From: BJHQ01 sp964654285
GTDB lineage: Bacteria > Planctomycetota > UBA11346
Length of the DNA stretch: 64,000 nt
Assembly: GCA_964654285.1 (NCBI GenBank)
Contig: CAZZJC010000006.1
Location: forward strand, 62,001-126,000
Direction: 5' to 3'
The notes under the pieces are model-generated. The model worked only from the letters and a program-made list of their open reading frames with translations. It had not been told where the DNA came from and did not search any database. How positions within the stretch are numbered: the first letter of the stretch is position 1; every line of letters starts with the position of its first letter. Both the position numbers and the translations under genes were made by a program. Shown here in pieces: positions 1 to 7,841 of the stretch.

Positions 1-414
1 GAGGGTGTCGCTGCCGGTCGCGCGCATGATCGCGGTGCATTCCTTCGCCATGTGGGCGATCGCCATCGCCCGCACGTCGGCGAAGGGCGAGCACGCGCTG
101 CCCAGGGAATAGCGCTTGTCCTGGAAGACGTTGGGGTTGATCGCCCCGATGCGGATGCCCAGGCCATCGGCCCGGCGCTTCATGGCCTCCCAGTCGCCGT
201 TCGGCGCGGTGTCCCAGGGGATGTGCAGGGCGACCGACGGGCAGATGCCGGTGAAGCGGTGCACGATCGCGGCGTCCTCCAGCTTCTCGTCGAGGGTCTT
301 GGCCTGGCCCGGCGCCGGGATCGAACCGAAGCGGGTGCCGCAGTTCGCATAGCCCCATGACGGGGTCTCGATGCGCTGGCGGTCGAGGGCGGCGAAGAAG
401 GCTTTCTTGTCCAT
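1..414 (-). CDS. rhaI: L-rhamnose isomerase, P. stutzeri type (3' part outside window)
   Basis: N-terminal 138 codons of a sugar isomerase that would interconvert L-rhamnose and L-rhamnulose in the cytoplasm, the first step of rhamnose catabolism. The segment with motifs CGTRFGSIPAPGQ and VALHIPWD resembles the metal-dependent TIM-barrel isomerases of the P. stutzeri RhaI group rather than E. coli RhaA. The ATG at 414 has a GAGG ribosome-binding site about 6 nt upstream. It follows lpxK on the same strand with a 50-nt gap, but no functional link is evident. The 3' end and the active-site residues lie outside the window, so a related sugar isomerase cannot be excluded. Confidence 0.7.
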   Translation of the reverse strand, partial: MDKKAFFAALDRQRIETPSWGYANCGTRFGSIPAPGQAKTLDEKLEDAAIVHRFTGICPSVALHIPWDTAPNGDWEAMKRRADGLGIRIGAINPNVFQDKRYSLGSACSPFADVRAMAIAHMAKECTAIMRATGSDTL

Positions 415-464
415 GGGAACCTCAGGCGGGTCGGGCAGGAGTGGAACAGGGCGGAAGCAGGCGG

Positions 465-1550
465 TCAGGCCGGAATGCGGGGAGCAGGCCTAGCGGATGC
501 CCCGGCAGCGGCAAGCGTTTGGCGCAACAGATCACGTAAAGCCATGGTTTCCGCATCGCCAAGCCCGGTCTGGCCATGCAGGATCCAGGTGCGGGCGGCG
601 AGCGCCGGCGGCAGGAGGTCGCGCAGCTTCACCGCATCCTTGCCGGTGATCACCAGTCCAACGGCGGGAGTGCCGGCGCGGCCCACGCGATCGGCGAGGA
701 ACGCCGCGTCGTGGGCGTCATAGCGATGATGGTCGGGGAAGCGCAGCTCGCCCACGATGGCCAGGCCCGCCGCCCGGGCCGTCGCGGCGAAGGCGGCGGG
801 ATTGCCGAGGCCGCTCGCCAGGATGACCGGCTGCCCGGCATGCGCCGCGCCGCCCGCCAGCGGCTCCAGGCGCAAGTCGCCCAGGCGATCCTCCAGCACC
901 GGCTTTCCACGCGGCAGCCGGGCGCGGATCGCCGCCAATCGTTCGGGTAGCACCAATCCGGCCCGGCTGATCCAGATGGCGCTGGCCCGCGCCAGGCCGC
1001 GCCGTCCTTCGCGGCGGAAGCCCAGCGGCAGCACCGCGCCACTCCCGCCATCCGAGGCGCCCCAGGGCCGGGTCGCGTCGATGAGCACCAGATCGAGGTC
1101 GCGGTGCAGGCGACGGTGCTGGAAACCATCGTCCAGCACCAGGCAATCCGCGCCCTCGGCCAGGGCCTTCCGCCCGCCGCGCACGCGATCCGGATCGCAG
1201 ACCACCGGCCATTCGCCGAGCTCGCGCGCCTCGTCGTTGCCGGTCGCACCCGGCACGGCGCGGTAGCCGCGCATGAGCACCGCCGGCTTGCGGCCGAGTT
1301 CGTTGAGCAAGGCGCAGACCAGGCGCACCGCCGGGGTCTTGCCGGTGCCGCCGGCGGTGAGATTGCCGAGCGAGATCACCGGCGCCGGAAGACGCTGCGG
1401 CGTCAGCAGGCGATCCCAGGCGGAATTGCGCGCGGCGATCAGCGGGCGCCAGAGCAGCCAGCCCGGCAGACCGAGCCAGCGCCATGGCGAGTCCGGCAGG
1501 TCCTCCAGCCAGCGGCCGCGCACGCCTTCGACCGGCCAGGATGCGGTCAC
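465..1550 (-). CDS. lpxK: Tetraacyldisaccharide 4'-kinase (lipid A biosynthesis)
   Basis: Phosphorylates the 4' position of the tetraacyl-disaccharide lipid A precursor at the inner face of the cytoplasmic membrane, using ATP. Recognisable are the Walker A-like loop NLTAGGTGKTP, preceded by a hydrophobic N-terminal segment, and the family motif DDGFQHRRLHRDLD followed by LIDATRPWG. The product is 361 aa, in the usual range for LpxK. I chose the GTG at 1550 because it overlaps the stop of the upstream hydrolase gene by 4 nt (GTGA) and places the hydrophobic N-terminus correctly; the same frame is open further upstream but that part has no LpxK character. Its presence implies a lipid A-containing outer membrane. 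Confidence 0.93.
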   Translation of the reverse strand: MTASWPVEGVRGRWLEDLPDSPWRWLGLPGWLLWRPLIAARNSAWDRLLTPQRLPAPVISLGNLTAGGTGKTPAVRLVCALLNELGRKPAVLMRGYRAVPGATGNDEARELGEWPVVCDPDRVRGGRKALAEGADCLVLDDGFQHRRLHRDLDLVLIDATRPWGASDGGSGAVLPLGFRREGRRGLARASAIWISRAGLVLPERLAAIRARLPRGKPVLEDRLGDLRLEPLAGGAAHAGQPVILASGLGNPAAFAATARAAGLAIVGELRFPDHHRYDAHDAAFLADRVGRAGTPAVGLVITGKDAVKLRDLLPPALAARTWILHGQTGLGDAETMALRDLLRQTLAAAGASARPAPRIPA

Positions 1551-2653
1551 AGGGTGATGGTCTCCAGGCTGCACGAGGTGCCGCCCCGATGCAGATGGAC
1601 CTGACGCGACTGCGGGTCGGCGATGAACAGCACGGTATGGTCGGGTGATGCGCCGCAGGCCTGGGCGGCCTGGATCCGGCCCGATCCGGCGGGCTCGCCC
1701 AGGCCGAACCAGCCCGCGATCTCGCGCGGCGTGGCCTTGCGCGACGCCAGGGCGAGGCCGGCGAAATGGGACAGGCGCTGGCGGCTGAGTTCGTCGTGGG
1801 GCACCGACAAGACCGCGCGGATCGGCTCCGCCAGGGCGTGGTTGGTGTGGACGCGCGGGCTGCCCGGCATCGGATCGCTGAGGACGCACGACTGGCTGCC
1901 GCTGAGCTCGACCGACACCCGCTGGCCCTGGCCGGTCATCAGGTGGATGCAGCGGCCGCCCTGGCGCGAGCCGCTGGTCACCCGGTGCAGGGCGTCCTCC
2001 AGGCTGGGCGCGGTCAGGGTGGCGGCGAGCAGATGCGTGGTGAAATGCCCGTTGGTGCCGTCCTCGACGCGCAGATCGTTGGCGGCGACCGCGATCCCGG
2101 CCTCGCTCAGGCCGGCGACCGGGTGCAGGCCGGCCAGGGTGAGCGACACCGACGCCGGCCCATGCGCCGGGATGCGGCGGATCAGGGTGATGTAGGGCAG
2201 GAAGGTGGGATCGAGGTGCCAGGCCAGGACCAGGCGGGTGCGCGCGTGGTCGCAGTGCTCGGGACCGAGCGCGAGGAAGGTGCTGCGGCTGGGCGGCACG
2301 CGGCAGCGGTGGCGCGACAGCAGGTCGGGGAAGCCGTGCACCTGCAGGAGATCCTCGGGCGGCAGGTCGGCCGCTCCCGCCATCGCGGCGAGCTCCATCC
2401 AGAGGGAGGGCTCCAGCGTGGTCGTCGGCGTGGCGACCCGGCGCAGGTTGCGGCGCTGGTCCTCGACGCTGAGCGGCGCACCCTGCCGCGACGCCTCCGC
2501 GAGCGAACCGAGCTGCTCGTACAGGTACTGCGACAGCACCTGCAGGCGCGACTTCATCCGCCCGCCGAGGTGCTCGCCCATGGTGCGCGGCGTGCCGATG
2601 ACCGAGACCAGGGGGATGCCCCCGATCATCTCGGCGTTCACCGGCGAGGGCAC
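1547..2653 (-). CDS. C45-family (acyl-CoA:6-APA acyltransferase-like) protein lacking the usual Cys nucleophile
   Basis: About 368 aa resembling the AAT/C45 family of N-terminal-nucleophile amidohydrolases. Supporting motifs are GLSEAGIAVAANDL in the middle and HTNHAL later. In the family a Cys exposed by autoproteolysis starts a C-(T/S)-(S/T)-F motif; here the corresponding stretch reads PPSRSTFLAL, so the nucleophile appears replaced by Arg or shifted to Ser. The chain may be a pseudo-enzyme or use another residue. The start is uncertain: GTG at 2653 has an AAGGGG ribosome-binding site 6 nt upstream, and ATG 2629 is the alternative. It overlaps lpxK by 4 nt, so the two are probably co-transcribed. 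The substrate is unknown. Confidence 0.6.
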   Translation of the reverse strand: MPSPVNAEMIGGIPLVSVIGTPRTMGEHLGGRMKSRLQVLSQYLYEQLGSLAEASRQGAPLSVEDQRRNLRRVATPTTTLEPSLWMELAAMAGAADLPPEDLLQVHGFPDLLSRHRCRVPPSRSTFLALGPEHCDHARTRLVLAWHLDPTFLPYITLIRRIPAHGPASVSLTLAGLHPVAGLSEAGIAVAANDLRVEDGTNGHFTTHLLAATLTAPSLEDALHRVTSGSRQGGRCIHLMTGQGQRVSVELSGSQSCVLSDPMPGSPRVHTNHALAEPIRAVLSVPHDELSRQRLSHFAGLALASRKATPREIAGWFGLGEPAGSGRIQAAQACGASPDHTVLFIADPQSRQVHLHRGGTSCSLETITL

Positions 2654-2962
2654 GGGTATCCCCTTACGGGGGGCGGCGACCGGCCGATCTCGGATTCCAC
2701 GCGCAGAACCATGGCGGCGAAGGCATACCGGGGTGGGCGGCAGTGTCCATGCGAGCAAGGCGGGGATCGCCGCGAACCAGGGCGGCCGGCCGCCGGCGGC
2801 GGAAAGGCCAGGTCGTGTCACTCGGCTGCATTTTCCCAGTGAATGAAATCGTGGGAATCGCCGCTTGCAATCCCAGGCATCGGAACCAACCTTCGCGCGC
2901 CCTAGAAAATCGGACTTGCGCGGAACCTCGTTTCGTGCCATTCAAAAGCCCAGAGGTGCTCG
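2654..2962. other. Divergent intergenic region between the C45-like gene and dksA-like gene
   Basis: 309 nt between divergent genes, so it should carry promoters for both. An AGAGG ribosome-binding site sits just before the ATG at 2963. I see no clear consensus promoter, RNA or repeat. Confidence 0.4.
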
Positions 2963-3616
2963 ATGCCAACCAAGACCAAGCCCCGCGATCGCGCCGACAA
3001 GGCCGAGTCGGCGAAATCGGAAAAGCACGAAAAGATCGAGAAAGTCGAGAAGAGCGGCGGCAAGACCGACAAGGCCAACACGAAGCCGGCGCCCGCCGGC
3101 AAGGGCAGTTCCAGTTCCCGGCCGGCGGTCAAGCCGGCGACGCGCGAGGTCGCCAAACGCGACCAGGTCAACGGCAGCAAGAACAGCTCCGCCAAGCCTC
3201 CGTCCGTGCTGCGCTCGCCCTTCAACGCCGATGACCTCTCGAAGTGGCGCCTGCTCCTGATCACCAAGCGCGCCGCCCTGACCAACGACATCGCCCAGCT
3301 GGAAAAGGACGCGATGGAGGCCGAAGACGGCCACACCACCCCGCAGCACAGCGCCGAGCGCGGCAGCGACGCGGACCTTCAGGATGTCAGCCTCGGTCTC
3401 GCCGGCGACGAGAAAGAGATCCTCTGGCAGATCGACCGCGCCATCCGCAAGATCGACAGCAGCGAACCGATCCCCTACGGCCTGTGCGAGTTCACCAAGT
3501 CGCCGATCCCCCGCACCCGGCTCGAACTCATGCCCTGGACCGCGCTCTCGATCGAAGGCGCCGTCCACATGGAAGACAACCACCTCACCCTCGAAGACGT
3601 CCTCGTCGAAGGCTGA
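2963..3616 (+). CDS. DksA/TraR-like protein with Lys-rich N-terminus and degenerate zinc finger
   Basis: 217 aa. Residues 1-75 are highly charged, rich in Lys, Ser and Ala, and probably disordered. Residues 85-160 form the coiled-coil-like region of DksA/TraR proteins (QLEKDAMEAEDGHTTPQHSA then QIDRAIRKID). The C-terminal module begins YGLCEFTKSPIPRTRLE, matching the shape of the DksA zinc finger, but only the first Cys (residue 175) remains and the later C-X2-C is replaced by SIEG. It may bind RNA polymerase without zinc, as Cys-poor DksA homologues do, or have another role. It is a single gene with an AGAGG ribosome-binding site. Confidence 0.75.
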   Translation: MPTKTKPRDRADKAESAKSEKHEKIEKVEKSGGKTDKANTKPAPAGKGSSSSRPAVKPATREVAKRDQVNGSKNSSAKPPSVLRSPFNADDLSKWRLLLITKRAALTNDIAQLEKDAMEAEDGHTTPQHSAERGSDADLQDVSLGLAGDEKEILWQIDRAIRKIDSSEPIPYGLCEFTKSPIPRTRLELMPWTALSIEGAVHMEDNHLTLEDVLVEG

Positions 3617-3690
3617 GGGGGCCTGCGCTGGTTAGACCGGCCCTATCCAAGGGTGCCAGGTCGACGACGCGATCGCATCGCCGGAGTCGG

Positions 3691-3770
3691 TAGCGCCGGC
3701 TTCAGCCGGCAGGGACGTCGGGCTTCAGCCCGACGATGCGTCGTGCCTGAGTGGGCTGAAGCCGGCGCCT
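3691..3770. repeat. Palindromic intergenic repeat (GCCGGCTTCAGCCGGC type)
   Basis: The 323-nt gap 3617-3939 contains a run of nested palindromes: GCCGGCTTCAGCCGGC, then GGGCTTCAGCCC, then GGGCTGAAGCCGGCGCC as an inverted copy of the first. A clearly related element lies at 39156-39268. It looks like a REP/BIME-type dispersed element placed after genes. No gene was seen elsewhere in the gap. Confidence 0.75.
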
Positions 3771-3939
3771 GAAAGCACCAGTTCATGTCCATGTTGCGCG
3801 GGCCCTAACGGGGCCTGCGCCGTCCCGGACGGATTCTCCGGGTGCGGACGTCTGGCTTCGCGGGTCAAACGTCCTTCATCCAGGGACGGGGCTTCCGCTC
3901 CATGCGGTGCGGCCGTCGCCCTGGATGATCACGTTGGCA

Positions 3940-5040
3940 TCACCCCGCGCCGAGGCGCTGCCCCTGGTATTTCCGCTTGGCGATGTCGTCGAGCCAATTG
4001 CGGTGGTCCAGGTACCATTGCACCGTCTTGCGCAGGCCGGTCTCGAAGGTCTCGCGCGGCAGCCAGCCGAGTTCGCGTTCCATGCGGCCGGCGTCGATGG
4101 CGTAGCGCAGGTCGTGGCCGGGGCGGTCGGCGACGTAGGTGATCAGGCGCGTGCGCGGCCCCGCCGGATCGGGACGCAGCTCATCGAGCACGCGGCAGAG
4201 CAGCTTCACGATGTCGATGTTCGTCCACTCGTTGCGGCCGCCGACGCAGTAGGTCTCGCCCGGCCGCCCGCGCCGCACCACCAGGTCGATGGCGCGGGCA
4301 TGATCCTCGACGTACAGCCAGTCGCGCACGTTCAGGCCCTTGCCGTAGACCGGCAGCGGCTTGCCGGCCAGGCCGTTCATGATCATCAGCGGGATGAGCT
4401 TTTCCGGAAAATGGTAGGGCCCGTAGTTGTTCGAGCAGTTGGTGATCGTCACCGGCAGCCCGAACGTCCGGCCCCAGGCGCGCACCAGATGGTCGCTGCC
4501 GGCCTTCGAGGCGCTGTACGGGCTCGACGGATCATAGGCGGTGGCCTCGTGGAACAGCCCGGTTTCGCCGAGCGAACCGAAGACCTCGTCGGTGGACACG
4601 TGATGGAAGCGCACGCTGTCACCGGCAGCCCGCCCCTTCCACGCCTGCCGCGCCGCGTGCAGCAGCGTCGCGGTGCCCATCACGTTGGTGCGCACGAAGG
4701 CCAGGGGATCGTCGATCGAGCGGTCGACGTGGCTCTCCGCCGCGAGGTGGATCACGGTGTCGAACGGCTCCTCGCCGAACAGCCGGGCCAGCAGCGCCGC
4801 ATCGCAGATGTCGCCGTGGACGAAACGGTAACGCCCCGGGTGCGCCTCGGCCAATCCCGCCAGATTCGCCGGATTGCCGGCATAGGTCAGGGCGTCGAGC
4901 ACCACCACGCGCAGGTCGGCGTGGGCCGTCAGCAGGTGGTGCACCAGGTTGCTGCCGATGAAACCGGCGCCGCCGGTGACCAGCGTGACGCGCGGGTGAT
5001 GCGGTTTGGTGGGGGAAGCAGGCGTGGCATGATCAGCCAT
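3940..5040 (-). CDS. rfbB: dTDP-glucose 4,6-dehydratase
   Basis: Second enzyme of dTDP-L-rhamnose synthesis, converting dTDP-glucose to dTDP-4-keto-6-deoxyglucose with bound NAD. The 366-aa extended SDR has the Rossmann loop VTGGAGFIGSN near residue 13-23, the HVSTDEVFGSL segment carrying the dehydratase TDE triad, and the catalytic YSASK motif. NCSNNYGPYHFPEKLIPL is diagnostic of RmlB. I chose the ATG at 5040, which overlaps the rfbD stop by 8 nt; the longer frame extends into rfbD without conserved sequence. It is the last gene of the rfbD-rfbB pair. Confidence 0.95.
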   Translation of the reverse strand: MADHATPASPTKPHHPRVTLVTGGAGFIGSNLVHHLLTAHADLRVVVLDALTYAGNPANLAGLAEAHPGRYRFVHGDICDAALLARLFGEEPFDTVIHLAAESHVDRSIDDPLAFVRTNVMGTATLLHAARQAWKGRAAGDSVRFHHVSTDEVFGSLGETGLFHEATAYDPSSPYSASKAGSDHLVRAWGRTFGLPVTITNCSNNYGPYHFPEKLIPLMIMNGLAGKPLPVYGKGLNVRDWLYVEDHARAIDLVVRRGRPGETYCVGGRNEWTNIDIVKLLCRVLDELRPDPAGPRTRLITYVADRPGHDLRYAIDAGRMERELGWLPRETFETGLRKTVQWYLDHRNWLDDIAKRKYQGQRLGAG

Positions 5041-5881
5041 CGGGGAACTCGCGGATGAAGGCCGCCAGCGCATCGCGCCAGTCGGGCATGGAGGGCAGGC
5101 CGTGCAGACGCAGGGCCATCTTGTCGAGCCGGATGTTGGCCGGGCGTGGGGCGGGACGGGGATATTCGCTCGTGGTGCAGGGATCGACCGGGCGGGTGAT
5201 GCCGCGCAGGCGGAAGATCTCGCGCGTGAAGGCGAACCAGCTCGCTTCGCCAGAACAAGTCAGATGAACGGTGCCGTTGATGCCGGCACCCAGCACGTGT
5301 TCCAACCCGGCCGCGACCGCATCGGTCGAGGTCGGGTTGCCGATCTGGTCGTCGACCACGCGCAGCGCCGGGCCGTCCTGCCGCCCGACCTTGGTCAGGG
5401 TGTGGACGAAGCTCGGCCCACCCGCGCCATACAGCCACGCGATGCGCGCAATGACGTGGTCGGGGCAATGCGCCCGCACCGCCGCTTCCCCGGCCAGCTT
5501 GCTCGCGCCGTACACCGTGCGCGGCCCGGTTGCATCCCATTCGTGGTAGGGCCGGTCGAGGTCGCCGCTGAACACGTAGTCGGTGCTGATCGCGACCATC
5601 CGCGCCCCGCTCTGCCGGCACGCCGCGGCGACGTTCGCCGAGCCGATCGCGTTCAGGCGGTAGGCCAGATCGCGTTCACTCTCGCACTTGTCGACCTGGG
5701 TATGCGCGGCGCAGTGCACCACCGCATCCGGCCGCACCTGCGCCAGCATGGCGGTGCAGGCGCGCGCATCGGTGATGTCGAGTTCCTCGCGGTCGGTGGC
5801 GACAAGGTCATGCCGGCCCTGCCATCGGCGCAGCAACGTCCGCCCAAGCATGCCCTTGGCACCGGTGATCAGGATCTTCAT
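5033..5881 (-). CDS. rfbD: dTDP-4-dehydrorhamnose reductase
   Basis: Last step of dTDP-L-rhamnose synthesis, the NAD(P)H-dependent reduction of dTDP-4-dehydrorhamnose. The 282-aa chain starts MKILITGAKGMLGRTL, the RmlD nucleotide-binding loop, followed by TDREELDITD, the VVHCAAHTQVDKCE segment, the STDYVFSG segment and the catalytic YGASKLAGE. The length is typical. It is first of a two-gene unit with rfbB. The rest of the pathway (rfbC, interrupted) lies 1.3 kb upstream on the same strand, separated by an oppositely oriented ATPase gene. No rfbA is present in the window. Confidence 0.95.
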   Translation of the reverse strand: MKILITGAKGMLGRTLLRRWQGRHDLVATDREELDITDARACTAMLAQVRPDAVVHCAAHTQVDKCESERDLAYRLNAIGSANVAAACRQSGARMVAISTDYVFSGDLDRPYHEWDATGPRTVYGASKLAGEAAVRAHCPDHVIARIAWLYGAGGPSFVHTLTKVGRQDGPALRVVDDQIGNPTSTDAVAAGLEHVLGAGINGTVHLTCSGEASWFAFTREIFRLRGITRPVDPCTTSEYPRPAPRPANIRLDKMALRLHGLPSMPDWRDALAAFIREFPDG

Positions 5882-5965
5882 TGGGCCTCACTGGGCTTGG
5901 ACTGCATGGGAAACTAGACATACAAGGCGTTTTTAGACAACGCTTTATAACGATTCCTTAAATAC

Positions 5966-5980
5966 GGGAATTGTATTCCC
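5966..5980. promoter_or_regulatory. Operator-like palindrome before the AAA+ ATPase gene
   Basis: A perfect inverted repeat GGGAAT-TGT-ATTCCC lies 23 nt before the ATG at 6004, inside the AT-rich divergent gap 5882-6003 between rfbD and the ATPase. A TATAAC hexamer at 5946-5951 could be a -10 box but no matching -35 box is obvious. It is a candidate repressor site; which gene it serves is unknown. Confidence 0.4.
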
Positions 5981-6003
5981 TGTTTTTCCGGTACGGTCAT
6001 GTC

Positions 6004-7179
6004 ATGATTCCCCGCCTGCTCGTCCACACCGTCACCCGGATCGCCGCCGGCTATCCCGTGGTGGTGCTCACCGGGCCGCGCCAGTCCGGCAAGACCACGC
6101 TGGCCCGGACGTGCTTCCCCCACCTGCCCTATGTCAGCCTTGAGGACCCGCTGGAACGCACGGCCTTCCGTGCGGATCCGCGCGCCTGGTTGTCGCGCTA
6201 CCCGGACGGGGCGGTGCTGGACGAGGTCCAGCGTGCGCCGGATCTGCCGAGCTGGCTGCAAGGCATCGTCGACCGCGACCGCCGTCTGGGTCGGTGGGTG
6301 ATCACCGGATCGCAGCAGTACCAGGTCATGGATCGGGTGACCCAGAGCCTGGCCGGCCGGGCCGCCCTGCTGGAACTGATGCCCTTCAGCCACGCCGAGC
6401 TGACTGCGGCGGGTTTGGCCCAGGCCGATCCCGCGACCGCGATCTGGACCGGCGGCTACCCTCCGCTGTACGACCGTCCGGTCGAGCCCGGTCGCTGGCT
6501 GGGCGACTACATAGCCACCTACCTGGAACGCGATGTGCGATCGATCGCCGCCGTGCGCGATCTCACCCGCTTCGCCGGTTTTCTGCGCCTGTGCGCGACC
6601 CGCACCGGACAGATGCTGAATCTGGCCAGCATGGCGGCGGAACTGGGCATCGATGCCAAGACCGCACGCGGCTGGCTGTCCGTCCTGGTCGCCGGCTACG
6701 TCGTCCACCTGCTGCCACCGCACCACGCCAACCTGGGCAAACGCATCGTCAAGCATCCCAAGCTGTACCTGCTCGATACCGGACTGGCGTGCCGCCTGCT
6801 GGCGATCGCTGATCCGGGCGCCTTGCGCACCCATCCCGCCTGGGGCGCGCTGGTCGAGACCTGGACCTTGGTCGAGGTGATCAAGGCGTTGCGCCATCGG
6901 GGCGGCAACGCAGACGGGTTGTACTACTGGCGCAGCCACGACGGTCTGGAGGTCGACCTGATCCACGAACGGGGACAGGCGCTCCATTCCTGGGAGATCA
7001 AGGCCACGACCAGCCCCGCGCCCCACGATCAGACCGGCCTGCACCGCTTCCGCGCGCTGGTCGGCACGCGCCACGCAGGCAGCGCGCTGATCCACCTCGG
7101 CCCGGAAACCGGTGCGCAACGCGAGGTCAGCCTGGTCCCGTGGCATGGGATCGATACCGCCGTCGCAGCGATCCCCTGA
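6004..7179 (+). CDS. AAA+ ATPase with DUF4143 C-terminal domain
   Basis: 391-aa ATPase of the AAA_14/DUF4143 family. It has Walker A GPRQSGKTTLA at about residues 25-35, Walker B AVLDEVQRAPD near residue 80, the sensor-type ITGSQQYQVM, and a C-terminal nuclease-like region with EVDLIHERG and WEIKAT (a PD-(D/E)XK-type signature). Members are common, mobile-looking single genes of unsettled function, sometimes linked to toxin-antitoxin or defence roles. The ATG at 6004 was preferred over a TTG at 5971. The gene sits in opposite orientation between rfbD and rfbC and ends 12 nt before the rfbC stop, which suggests an insertion that split the dTDP-rhamnose operon. Confidence 0.85.
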   Translation: MIPRLLVHTVTRIAAGYPVVVLTGPRQSGKTTLARTCFPHLPYVSLEDPLERTAFRADPRAWLSRYPDGAVLDEVQRAPDLPSWLQGIVDRDRRLGRWVITGSQQYQVMDRVTQSLAGRAALLELMPFSHAELTAAGLAQADPATAIWTGGYPPLYDRPVEPGRWLGDYIATYLERDVRSIAAVRDLTRFAGFLRLCATRTGQMLNLASMAAELGIDAKTARGWLSVLVAGYVVHLLPPHHANLGKRIVKHPKLYLLDTGLACRLLAIADPGALRTHPAWGALVETWTLVEVIKALRHRGGNADGLYYWRSHDGLEVDLIHERGQALHSWEIKATTSPAPHDQTGLHRFRALVGTRHAGSALIHLGPETGAQREVSLVPWHGIDTAVAAIP

Positions 7180-7191
7180 GCCGCCCACGTC

Positions 7192-7773
7192 TCAGATCCC
7201 GTGCACGTTCGCTGGATTCCACGCGAACAGGTCCGCGGGCGGAATGGCAGTCAGCCCGGGGAACCCCGCATCGCGGGCATTCAGGTCCGGTGCGACGCCG
7301 GTGTCGGGCCAGCGGATGCCGACGCCGGGATCATCCCAGCGCAGGCCGCGCTCGTGCTCCTTGGCCCAGTAGTCGCTGACCTTGTAGAGCACCTCGGCGG
7401 TGTCGCTGAGCACCAGGAATCCATGCGCGAAACCCTTGGGCACGAACAGCGCCCGCCGGTTCGCCGCCGTCAGTTCCGCCCCGACCCAGCGGCCGAAGGT
7501 CGGACTGCCGCGCCGCACATCGACCGCGACATCGTAGATCGCGCCGACCAGGCAGCGCACCAGCTTGTCCTGCGGCTGCCGCACCTAGTAGTGCAGCCCG
7601 CGCAGGATGCCGCGCCGCGACAGCGACTGGTTGTCCTGCACGAACGCCGCCGCGATGCCCAGGCCGGCCAGCACCTTGGCGTTGTAGTTTTCCATGAACC
7701 AGCCGCGCGCATCGCCGAACACCGCTGGTTCGAGCAGGCACACGCCGGGAATCTCGGTGTCGATGCGCTTCAT
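7192..7773 (-). pseudogene. rfbC: dTDP-4-dehydrorhamnose 3,5-epimerase, interrupted by an in-frame amber codon
   Basis: The full-length frame (193 codons before its terminal stop, a normal RmlC length) encodes a cupin epimerase with motifs MKRIDTEIPGV at the start, NQSLSRRGILRGLHY, DVAVDVRRGSPTFG, and FVPKGFAHGFLVL. A TAG at 7587-7585 falls exactly where RmlC has Gln after RGLHY; it is one base from CAG. Everything else is intact and in frame on both sides. Either the gene is freshly inactivated, the codon is read through, or the base is an assembly error. TAG ends two other genes in this window, so wholesale recoding is unlikely. Without it the dTDP-rhamnose pathway would need another RmlC. 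Confidence 0.85.
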
Positions 7774-7841
7774 GAGTCGGTTCTCTCAGGTTTGCCGGGA
7801 GTCCGGCTTCTTGCGACAAGGGCGATGGCGGCGCGAAGGAT

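Noticed and set aside
7192..7773. Genome-wide recoding of TAG as Gln
   Set aside because: TAG ends the nusG-like (33810-33812) and surA-like (49640-49642) genes at sensible positions.
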